Shown here: piece by piece, positions 1 through 5,427 of the stretch
How positions within the stretch are numbered: position 1 is the first letter of the stretch
Layout: the number at the start of each line of letters is the position of its first letter
Notes under the pieces: generated by a model
What the model saw: only the letters and a program-made list of their open reading frames with translations
Told to the model about the DNA's origin: nothing
The model's database searches: none
Position numbers and translations under genes: made by a program
From: JACPDD01 sp040900105
Lineage (GTDB): Bacteria > Patescibacteriota > Microgenomatia > Levybacterales > UBA12049
Length of the DNA: 6,627 nt
Direction: 5' to 3'
NCBI GenBank assembly: GCA_040900105.1
Contig: JBBDZP010000019.1
Location: 1-6,627, forward strand

Positions 1-1
1 G

Positions 2-74
2 TGAGCCGCCGGGGAGTCGAACCCCGAACCTATTCCTTAAGAGGGAATTGCTCTGCCAGTTGAGCTAGCGGCCC
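2..74 (-). tRNA. tRNA-Lys(CUU)
   Basis: The minus strand folds into a complete cloverleaf. The acceptor stem GGGCCGC/GCGGCTC has one G-U pair. The D arm is GCTC/GAGC with a GG in the loop. The anticodon stem ATTCC/GGAAT encloses loop CTCTTAA, giving anticodon CUU (41-39), which reads Lys codon AAG. The variable loop is AGGTT, and the T arm CGGGG/CCCCG encloses loop TTCGACT. The discriminator base is A, as is usual for lysine tRNAs. The window ends one base past it, so an encoded CCA cannot be judged. The gene is divergent from the tRNA-Arg gene. Confidence 0.96.
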
Positions 75-85
75 GCTAAGGAATT

Positions 86-95
86 TAGTATACTA
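86..95. repeat. Perfect 10-bp palindrome TAGTATACTA between divergent tRNAs
   Basis: TAGTATACTA equals its own reverse complement and carries a TATACT hexamer on each strand. It therefore looks like two overlapping, opposed -10 elements serving the two divergent tRNA genes. Polymerases could not occupy both at once, so the arrangement would link expression of the two genes. Confidence 0.6.
89..94 (+). promoter_or_regulatory. Putative -10 box for tRNA-Arg
   Basis: TATACT matches the -10 consensus at five of six bases and lies 24 bp before the tRNA-Arg 5' end, implying a start near 101 and an 18-nt 5' leader. The matching -35 position falls inside the tRNA-Lys gene and shows no good match. TATACA at 94-99 is an alternative. 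This promoter would probably also supply the membrane-protein gene at 198. Confidence 0.35.
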
Positions 96-99
96 TACA

Positions 100-114
100 T
101 GTCTAAATCAGACA
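100..114. repeat. Short inverted repeat TGTCT-AAATC-AGACA
   Basis: Two perfect 5-bp arms flank a 5-base spacer. The right arm overlaps the putative -35 of the tRNA-Lys promoter, and the whole repeat falls in the predicted leader of the tRNA-Arg transcript. It could be a small operator or leader hairpin, or chance. Confidence 0.35.
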
Positions 115-118
115 ATAT

Positions 119-190
119 GCCTTCGTAGCTCAACGGATAGAGCACTGGTCTTCGGAACCAGGAATGGGGGTTCGATTCCTCTCGAAGGCG
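119..190 (+). tRNA. tRNA-Arg(UCG)
   Basis: This is a complete cloverleaf. The acceptor stem GCCTTCG/CGAAGGC is fully paired. The D arm GCTC/GAGC has loop AACGGATA, which contains the A20 typical of arginine tRNAs. The anticodon stem CTGGT/ACCAG encloses loop CTTCGGA, giving anticodon UCG (152-154) for codon CGA. The variable loop is GAAT. The T arm has loop TTCGATT and a stem with two G-U pairs. The discriminator is G. The following bases are CCC, so CCA is not encoded. Only seven bases separate the discriminator from the ATG of the next protein gene on the same strand. Confidence 0.96.
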
Positions 191-197
191 CCCTAAT

Positions 198-2672
198 ATG
201 GCTCCAAACAAAATACTCCAATTTCTTAAATTCTTTATTGGCTGGCCAGTGTCACTTCTTGCGGTATCCTTTATTGCAAGATTAATAATTCAGAACAAGT
301 CGGTCACCGGGCGTTTTGGAGATATAAATTTCGCCCTTTTGTTTCTTTCAATAATCTCGTTTCTCCTCTATTTTCTTTGGCGTGCATTTCTCTGGCATAA
401 AATTATTGAAGGAAAAGGATACACAGGAAAGTTCAGAAATACAGTATACCTCTGGGAATCTGCAGAAATTAAAAGATTTACCCCGGGTTTTATATGGACA
501 CTCATGTCAAAAACCTTTGCCTTCTCAAAAAACGGTCTTGAAAAAAAGACCGTTGCTTACTCTTTAGCCATAGAGGCAGAAACATTTTTAGTTGGCTGCT
601 TTATAGTATCTCTTCTTTCTCTACCACTAGTGCTTAATCATTTCCCCATGGAGCCATTAATCAGGAACCTAGTCCTAGCTTTTCTGGTTACAGGAGCAAT
701 ACTATCTTCCTCAATATTTATTTTCGCTAATCGCATAGCAAGATATGCAGCAAACATTAACTTTTACTTTCTTAAAAAATCCGTATTCAAACACACCCTG
801 AATTCGCTGCCTCTCTTTTCTCCAATAATAAATCTACAACTTTTAGCAATAGGTTCCATAAGTCTCTTATTTTTTGGCCTGGCAGTATACCTTGCAATTC
901 TATCTATAGCATTCCTAACTCCTGCCTTAGCTTTAAATTTTGTAGGTTTTTTTGTCCTTTCCCTTCTTATCGGCTATCTCTCATTTCTAATACCCATGGG
1001 GCTTGGAATAAGAGAAGGAGTAATAATTTACGGACTTTCAACCTTCATGCCCATAGGACTCGCTTCTGCTTCGGCCGTACTTACCAGAATAACTTTAGTT
1101 ATTTCGGAGCTCATTTTCTTTGGTTTTACATTCGCATGGAATAAAACAAAAAATGAATTAATTTTAAAAACAGAGAATTTTATTTTAGATCATAAGCAAG
1201 AAGTCCTAATTGGAACGGCAATTCTCATCTACGTAATTTATTTTACGACTGCTACTTTTCTTAGATATGACAACTTTTACACAGGCAGATTTGATTTAGG
1301 GAATATGGATCAGGCCGTATGGAATACCATTCACGGGAGGATCTTTGAAACAACCGGTCAGGATGGTATAGTGTCCATTTCAAGGCTTTCCTCGCACGCC
1401 GATTTTATTCTGATTCTTATTTCCCCTTTATATTTGCTTTGGGAAGACCCCCGGATGCTGCTTCTTCTTCAAACAGTTGTCTTGGGACTAGGAGCGGTAT
1501 TTGTGTTTAAGATTGCCGGAATGATACTTGGAAGTAAAAACGCTGCGGCTGTTTTTTCCCTGCTTTTTCTTCTTAATCCGGCCGTACATTTTACAAATCT
1601 TTATGACTTTCACCCTGTCACACTAGCTACAACACTCCTACTTGGAACTTTCTATTTCTTAATGAGAAGACGATATGTATTATTTTTACTTTTTGCAATT
1701 CTTGCGGGCATTACAAAAGAAGAAGTTTGGCTGATTATAGGGTTACTCGGCTTATACATGCTAGTCTCCGAGCTTGTAAAAATAATACGTAAAAAAGCAT
1801 CGCGCCATACTCTCAAAAATCTTATAATTGGGGGATTTGTCTCCACATCATCATTCTTCATGTTCTACTGGCTGATCTGGCATGTAATTCCGGCAACCCG
1901 AGGACAGGAACACTTTGCTCTCTCGTATTTTTCTGAGTTTGGAAATTCGCCCTCGGATATTGTTAAAAATATATTTTCTTCCCCGGGTACAATTATAGGA
2001 ATGATGGGGGAAGATAACAGAATGAAGTATCTAGTGCAGCTTTTTCTGCCTCTTGGATTCTTATCTTTTCTCTCTCCCATAGCATTAGTATTTGCCCTTC
2101 CTGATCTGGGTATAAATCTTTTAAGCAGCAATTCAAACCTTCATCAGATTTACTATCAATACTCGGCTGCAGTCACTCCTTTTATTTTTATAGCCGCTAT
2201 TTTAGGTGTCAAAAACCTTAGCAAATGGTCTAAAAAACTTTCCATTAATACTTCACTCATCTTCTTGGTAATAGCAACTCTTTTCTCGGCTCATAATTTT
2301 GGGCCTTTGCCCGGTGCGCAAAATCCAAATATTGACATGTTTACAAAACAGCTTGAAAATAGAAAGCTAATTCAAGCTTTCATTAGCGGTATACCTGAAG
2401 AATATAAAGTAGCAGCAACGAATAACCTAGGTTCTCATCTGTCAAGAAGAGTAAATGTTTTCACAATCCCCGACGGAGTGGATAAGGCGGATATACTCGT
2501 ATTTCTGCTTAATGACCCTTTTGCTCAGCCTTCGCTTGCGAGCCAGAAAGAAATAGTGGAGATACTTAAAAAGGATCAGAGATACAAACTTTTATTTACA
2601 GAAGGCGATTTCGTAGTTTTCCAAAAGAAATCTATTGACTATAAAACTTCCGTTCAGCTTAATCTGCGATAA
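198..2672 (+). CDS. Polytopic membrane fusion: LPG-synthase-type flippase domain + DUF2079 GT-C domain
   Basis: This is an 824-residue integral membrane protein with two parts. Residues about 1-315 resemble the LPG-synthase transmembrane family (the flippase half of MprF; AglD-like). They include a basic N-terminus, the RFTPGFIW segment (93-100) and the conserved PMGLGIREG loop (266-274). Residues about 335-815 match DUF2079, a predicted GT-C glycosyltransferase family: FDLGNMDQAVWNT (365-377, with candidate catalytic acids D366 and D371), HADF (400-403), DFHP (470-473), TKEE (506-509), then many membrane helices and a soluble tail from about 710 with the family-like ATNNLGSHLSRR. A role in sugar transfer from a lipid carrier outside the membrane is inferred; substrate is unknown. 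The ATG lies seven bases after tRNA-Arg, without a Shine-Dalgarno sequence. GTG at 249 is a less likely start because it would cut the first helix. The 3' end overlaps convergent dinB by 14 bp. Confidence 0.9.
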   Translation: MAPNKILQFLKFFIGWPVSLLAVSFIARLIIQNKSVTGRFGDINFALLFLSIISFLLYFLWRAFLWHKIIEGKGYTGKFRNTVYLWESAEIKRFTPGFIWTLMSKTFAFSKNGLEKKTVAYSLAIEAETFLVGCFIVSLLSLPLVLNHFPMEPLIRNLVLAFLVTGAILSSSIFIFANRIARYAANINFYFLKKSVFKHTLNSLPLFSPIINLQLLAIGSISLLFFGLAVYLAILSIAFLTPALALNFVGFFVLSLLIGYLSFLIPMGLGIREGVIIYGLSTFMPIGLASASAVLTRITLVISELIFFGFTFAWNKTKNELILKTENFILDHKQEVLIGTAILIYVIYFTTATFLRYDNFYTGRFDLGNMDQAVWNTIHGRIFETTGQDGIVSISRLSSHADFILILISPLYLLWEDPRMLLLLQTVVLGLGAVFVFKIAGMILGSKNAAAVFSLLFLLNPAVHFTNLYDFHPVTLATTLLLGTFYFLMRRRYVLFLLFAILAGITKEEVWLIIGLLGLYMLVSELVKIIRKKASRHTLKNLIIGGFVSTSSFFMFYWLIWHVIPATRGQEHFALSYFSEFGNSPSDIVKNIFSSPGTIIGMMGEDNRMKYLVQLFLPLGFLSFLSPIALVFALPDLGINLLSSNSNLHQIYYQYSAAVTPFIFIAAILGVKNLSKWSKKLSINTSLIFLVIATLFSAHNFGPLPGAQNPNIDMFTKQLENRKLIQAFISGIPEEYKVAATNNLGSHLSRRVNVFTIPDGVDKADILVFLLNDPFAQPSLASQKEIVEILKKDQRYKLLFTEGDFVVFQKKSIDYKTSVQLNLR
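527..554 (-). terminator. Possible minus-strand intrinsic terminator inside the membrane-fusion gene
   Basis: AACGGTCTT (531-539) and AAGACCGTT (546-554) form a perfect 9-bp inverted repeat around a 6-base spacer. Read on the minus strand, the hairpin runs straight into six T residues (532-527), as in a Rho-independent terminator. On the plus strand there is no T tract after the stem. It would stop antisense transcripts, for example dinB read-through, before the tRNA genes. The stem is only moderately G+C rich, and it lies in a coding region (residues about 112-119), so chance is possible. Confidence 0.35.
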
Positions 2673-3912
2673 CAAGCTTTGATCGCTCGAATTTATCTGC
2701 CATGTAGCCGTTGGGCATTGTGGTCAGTTTCTGAGAGTAAAGCAAGAATCCATTCCTGATTGTATGATCTCCAAATTTATCATTTATCTTGTCAATTGCA
2801 GATTGTACTTTACTTTTTTTGGGGTTATCGAAAAGCGTTGCCTGCAAATTCGACGTATCCCCCAAATTAAAAACTCCAATACTAATTTGCCTTGTGTATT
2901 CCTTACCTACAGAACATTTATGTGCTGAAATTATAGGCTTCAGTCTTTCAAAAATATCAGCGCCGCTGTCAAAGTAGTCTCCATAAGTCCTGCGTCCTCC
3001 AATATCACACGTGCCCCTAAGCGACACTCCAACACCCCTGGCTTTTCTGTTAAGTCTTCTTAGCTTTAAGCCCACCTCTTCACATAGCTCATATAAATTC
3101 TGCATTACAATACGCTTGTCGTACTCATTGCGTGGTAGGCAATAATTTCTGCCGACGGATTTAACAATTTCCGGCATGTAGTAGGGGACAACAGGACGAT
3201 CGTCTTTGCCCCAAGCCATATCTGTCAGTACACCTGCATAGGAAGGTCCAAATTCTAAAATTAATTTTTCCTTTGAGTAATTTCTAATTTGCAAGAGATT
3301 ACTGATCCCAATTTTCTTGAGACGAACTCCCATTCTTTCTCCAATTCCGCAAAGCGCAGTCGGCTCTATTGTGTTATAGATATTATCGATATCCCTCTGT
3401 TCAATTTTTCCTACGCCATTTGGCTTATTTAAACCCGAGGCAAGTTTGGCCAAAAGCTTATTGTGGGAAATTCCAATGGACACCGTTATGCATTCTCCAA
3501 TTTCATCTTTTATTCTGTCTTTAATGATTTTGATAATATTTTCCGTACTGCCAAATAGGTGAATTGTAGAAGTTATGTCTATAAAAACCTCGTCCAGAGA
3601 GAAAAGTTCTACATATGGGGAATAGTCCGAACAAATTTTAAGGAACTTTTTACTTATTTCCCAATATTTCAAAAAATGAGATGGGGTAAGAATTATATTT
3701 GGGCAAATTTTTTGCGCTATGTAAGTCCGTTCTGCTGTTTTTATTCCCAGCCTTTTTGCTTCACGCGACGACGCAATAATACAAGTACGGCCGTTTGCAG
3801 CGGTAACTCCTAAGGGCTTTCCGCGGAAATGAGGATTTAACTGCTGCTCTACGCTTGCAAAGAAGGAATCAAAATCTATGTGGAGAATAACTCTTTGGGC
3901 AGTATTTGTCAT
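2659..3912 (-). CDS. dinB: Y-family translesion DNA polymerase (DNA polymerase IV type)
   Basis: This 417-residue Y-family polymerase would copy damaged DNA in the cytoplasm. Catalytic metal ligands are visible: D13 in DFDSFF, and D107/E108 in SLDE. F18 aligns with the Phe/Tyr steric gate that excludes ribonucleotides. Further signs are SREAKRLGI (49-57), the palm motif AKLASGLNKPNG (155-166), a helix-hairpin-helix thumb at GIGERMGVRLKKIGI (189-203), and a little-finger domain at about 245-350. QATLF (357-361) fits the QxxLF beta-clamp-binding consensus. The protein is longer than E. coli DinB (351 residues) because about 55 residues follow this motif, ending in an IDKINDKFG segment like that of some UmuC/ImuB-type relatives. 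ATG at 3912 suits the family N-terminus; no Shine-Dalgarno sequence precedes it. It is divergent from the 4022 gene and convergent with the membrane fusion. The exact subclass (Pol IV or UmuC-like) is less certain. Confidence 0.95.
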   Translation of the reverse strand: MTNTAQRVILHIDFDSFFASVEQQLNPHFRGKPLGVTAANGRTCIIASSREAKRLGIKTAERTYIAQKICPNIILTPSHFLKYWEISKKFLKICSDYSPYVELFSLDEVFIDITSTIHLFGSTENIIKIIKDRIKDEIGECITVSIGISHNKLLAKLASGLNKPNGVGKIEQRDIDNIYNTIEPTALCGIGERMGVRLKKIGISNLLQIRNYSKEKLILEFGPSYAGVLTDMAWGKDDRPVVPYYMPEIVKSVGRNYCLPRNEYDKRIVMQNLYELCEEVGLKLRRLNRKARGVGVSLRGTCDIGGRRTYGDYFDSGADIFERLKPIISAHKCSVGKEYTRQISIGVFNLGDTSNLQATLFDNPKKSKVQSAIDKINDKFGDHTIRNGFLLYSQKLTTMPNGYMADKFERSKLVIAD

Positions 3913-3914
3913 AA

Positions 3915-3926
3915 CTAAAACTTTAG
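3915..3926 (-). promoter_or_regulatory. 12-bp dyad in the dinB 5' leader
   Basis: CTAAA-AC-TTTAG is a perfect 5-bp dyad with a 2-base centre, ending two bases before the dinB start codon. It occupies the position where a ribosome binding site would normally lie. It could be a repressor operator, or a weak chance A/T dyad. Confidence 0.3.
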
Positions 3927-3947
3927 ACGAATTTAAAACGAAAGTAA

Positions 3948-3977
3948 ATAGAACATTTAAGTACTTTTCCAGGTCAA
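3948..3977 (-). promoter_or_regulatory. Putative dinB promoter region with imperfect AGAAC/GTACT dyad
   Basis: On the minus strand, TTGACC (3977-3972) gives a five-of-six -35 match. The possible -10 boxes 18-19 bp downstream (TTCTAT or TCTATT) are weak. Between them, AGAAC (3950-3954) and GTACT (3961-3965) form a dyad with one mismatch and a 6-bp spacer. The half-sites resemble those of Gram-positive LexA boxes, but the spacing differs from the usual four bases. SOS control is a guess from the gene's function. Confidence 0.28.
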
Positions 3978-3986
3978 TTTAGCCCA

Positions 3987-4015
3987 TTGACACAAGATAA
4001 AATACTCTGTACATT
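3987..4015 (+). promoter_or_regulatory. Sigma70-type promoter driving a probable leaderless transcript
   Basis: A perfect -35 TTGACA (3987-3992) is followed after exactly 17 bp by TACATT (4010-4015), which has four of six -10 matches. The expected transcription start, about seven bases after the -10, falls on the A of the ATG at 4022. The mRNA would then have no 5' untranslated region. TAAAAT at 3998-4003 is an alternative -10 but lacks a -35; it would give a leader of about 12 nt. Confidence 0.5.
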
Positions 4016-4022
4016 TTATGTA
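4010..4022. repeat. Inverted repeat TACAT-TTT-ATGTA over the -10 and start codon
   Basis: Two perfect 5-bp arms with a 3-base spacer cover the putative -10 box and the first base of the 82-residue ORF. A dimeric regulator binding here would block transcription initiation. It is short and A/T-rich, so chance is possible. Confidence 0.35.
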
Positions 4023-4270
4023 TGGAAGGATCGCAAGACACGCCAAAGTCCTCAAATCCTTTTAAACGCATGTTTGAAAGATTTAGAAGAAGACAAGAAC
4101 TGCCAAAAGATTTCCAGATCGAATATACAAGACCAAGAAGAATAACGCCAATTGCTCAAAACGAACAATGGGATAGAATGGCAGAAAGAAAGCTTGCAAC
4201 ACAATCAACGGCATCTTTTCCAGAAAATGTCACGCCATTTCCACAACCCGAGCCTCCAAAGGGCGCATAA
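4022..4270 (+). CDS. Small hydrophilic basic/proline-rich protein of unknown function (82 aa)
   Basis: I do not recognise this family. The 82-residue product has no membrane segment. Its N-terminal half is arginine-rich (FKRMFERFRRRQ at about 14-25; RPRR at about 37-40), the middle is polar with EQWDRM, and the tail is proline-rich (PFPQPEPPKGA at the C-terminus), so it is probably largely disordered. Support for a real gene comes from a good promoter placed so that transcription begins at its ATG, codon use like its neighbours, and a TAA stop one base before the GTG of the downstream GT-C gene, which suggests translational coupling. No Shine-Dalgarno sequence is possible if the message is leaderless. 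It may be an accessory or regulatory partner of the membrane protein, but nothing in the sequence proves that. Confidence 0.6.
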   Translation: MEGSQDTPKSSNPFKRMFERFRRRQELPKDFQIEYTRPRRITPIAQNEQWDRMAERKLATQSTASFPENVTPFPQPEPPKGA

Positions 4271-4271
4271 G

Positions 4272-5405
4272 GTGAAAAGAATTCTACTAACTTTCTTAAC
4301 TTGGAGATTACTTCTTTTTATACCGGTGGTTCTTGGGTCGTCGCTCATTTCATACAGAATAGGTTACGATTATACAAATATTTGGAAATTTGCAGAACCA
4401 TACCTTCCCGTATCAAATCCATTTCTTTTCCCCTGGGCCAATTTTGACGGAGTCCACTATTTGTCGATTGCAGGCTATGGCTACTCAAACGACCAGGGAT
4501 TTTTCCCTTTGTATCCATTACTCATAAGATTTTTCGCCACTGTTTTTGGAGGCGGTGAGACATTTGGATTTGCGTATTTTATGAGCGGATTTCTGATAGC
4601 AAATATCGCTTTCTTGCTTGCACTCTTTATACTTAATAAGCTAATAACCCTGGACTTTCCCAAAAAAATAGCCTGGAAAAGTATAACTTTTTTGCTTGTT
4701 TTTCCAACGTCTTTTTTCTTTGGAAGTTTATATACGGAAAGTCTTTTCTTACTCTTAGCTCTTCTTTCTTTTTATTTTGCTAGGAAAAAAAAATGGTTTC
4801 TTGCCGGTATTTTTGGAATGCTTCTTAGCGCAACAAGACTTGTTGGCATAGCAATACTTCCCGCGTTAATTTATGAGTTTGTCAAAGAAGAAAAGAAGCT
4901 ACGGGTAAAAGCTCTAAGCTTACTACTTCCTCCTTTGGGGCTCTTGTCTTATGCGCTCTACAACTTTTGGCAATTTGGAAATTCTTTCCTTTTTATTGCG
5001 GCGCATGAAAATATTAACCCTACACGATCTGTGAATTCTGTTATTCTTATTCCTCAAACAGTTTTCAGGTACATCAAAATTCTTGCGACCACTTTGGGAC
5101 AATACGAATGGTGGATTGCACTTTTGGAGATATCCTCATTTATTTTCGCGGCGACTCTGCTGTATGCTGCATGGAAGAAAAAAATTAGGTTGTCTTACAT
5201 AATATTTGCAGTACTCTGTCTTCTTGTGCCTGCTTCATCCGGAACTCTAAGCGGGTTTCCTCGCTATACTCTAATTGCTTTTCCCATTTTCATTTCGCTT
5301 GCCCTTATAAAAAATATGCCGGTCAAAATAATCTATACTGCTGTTTCCATTGTTATTCTTTTTCTGCTCCTTGCTTTTTTTGCCCGAGGCTATTTTATTG
5401 CATAG
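4272..5405 (+). CDS. PIG-V/Gpi18-like GT-C membrane glycosyltransferase
   Basis: This 377-residue polytopic membrane protein resembles the PIG-V mannosyltransferase family (Gpi18, COG5542). Shared signs are NFDGVHYLSIAGYGY (57-71, with D59 the likely GT-C catalytic acid in the first outer loop), FFPLYP (77-82), PTSFFFGSLYTESLF (145-159), ATRLVG (187-192) and GFPRY (328-332). Family enzymes move a sugar from a polyprenyl-phosphate donor on the outer side of the membrane. The bacterial acceptor is unknown, and GPI synthesis is not implied. The open frame extends back to ATG 4152, but that part overlaps the 82-residue gene and gives an un-family-like sequence. GTG 4272 gives the typical MKRILLTFLTWRLLLF start, one base after the upstream TAA, with AAAGGG (4258-4263) as a possible weak ribosome site. 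A run of nine A (4785-4793) lies in frame. The stop is TAG. Confidence 0.85.
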   Translation: MKRILLTFLTWRLLLFIPVVLGSSLISYRIGYDYTNIWKFAEPYLPVSNPFLFPWANFDGVHYLSIAGYGYSNDQGFFPLYPLLIRFFATVFGGGETFGFAYFMSGFLIANIAFLLALFILNKLITLDFPKKIAWKSITFLLVFPTSFFFGSLYTESLFLLLALLSFYFARKKKWFLAGIFGMLLSATRLVGIAILPALIYEFVKEEKKLRVKALSLLLPPLGLLSYALYNFWQFGNSFLFIAAHENINPTRSVNSVILIPQTVFRYIKILATTLGQYEWWIALLEISSFIFAATLLYAAWKKKIRLSYIIFAVLCLLVPASSGTLSGFPRYTLIAFPIFISLALIKNMPVKIIYTAVSIVILFLLLAFFARGYFIA

Positions 5406-5408
5406 CTT

Positions 5409-5414
5409 TATGAT
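5409..5414 (+). promoter_or_regulatory. Possible -10 box before the anchored-protein gene
   Basis: TATGAT matches TATAAT at five of six bases and would give a start near 5421, about seven bases before the ATG at 5428. TAGTAT at 5414-5419 is an alternative that would make the message leaderless. No convincing -35 or extended -10 is present, so the gene may instead be read from the upstream operon. Confidence 0.28.
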
Positions 5415-5427
5415 AGTATTTTAATTA

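Larger units (their letters stand above)
87..115 (-). promoter_or_regulatory. Putative sigma70-type promoter of tRNA-Lys
   Basis: On the minus strand, TTGTCT (115-110, four of six matches to TTGACA) lies 17 bp before TATACT (92-87, five of six matches to TATAAT). Transcription would start near position 80, a few bases before the mature tRNA 5' end at 74. The -10 is half of a perfect palindrome shared with a + strand -10. The call rests on motif match and spacing only. Confidence 0.45.

Noticed and set aside
119..190. tRNA-Arg as an integration (att) site
   Set aside because: I saw no second copy of the tRNA 3' end in the window and no integrase gene.
1652..2131. Two minus-strand frames (69 and 88 residues) inside the membrane-fusion gene
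   Set aside because: They mirror the hydrophobic codons of the sense gene, have no ribosome site or promoter and no domain-like features.
3559..3813. 84-residue + strand frame inside dinB
   Set aside because: It lies wholly antisense to a polymerase region with intact catalytic motifs and shows no recognisable domain or start signal.
3950..3965. Canonical LexA box upstream of dinB
   Set aside because: The half-sites are one mismatch off and spaced by six rather than four bases, and no CTGT-N8-ACAG is present, so it is kept only as a dyad.
4152..4271. N-terminal extension of the PIG-V-like protein from ATG 4152
   Set aside because: It overlaps the 82-residue gene, reads as a polar His/Gln-rich sequence unlike the family, and GTG 4272 gives the expected short basic start followed at once by the first helix.
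4272..5405. Role in GPI-anchor synthesis
   Set aside because: The PIG-V resemblance reflects a shared GT-C mannosyltransferase family; the bacterial context gives no support for GPI anchors.
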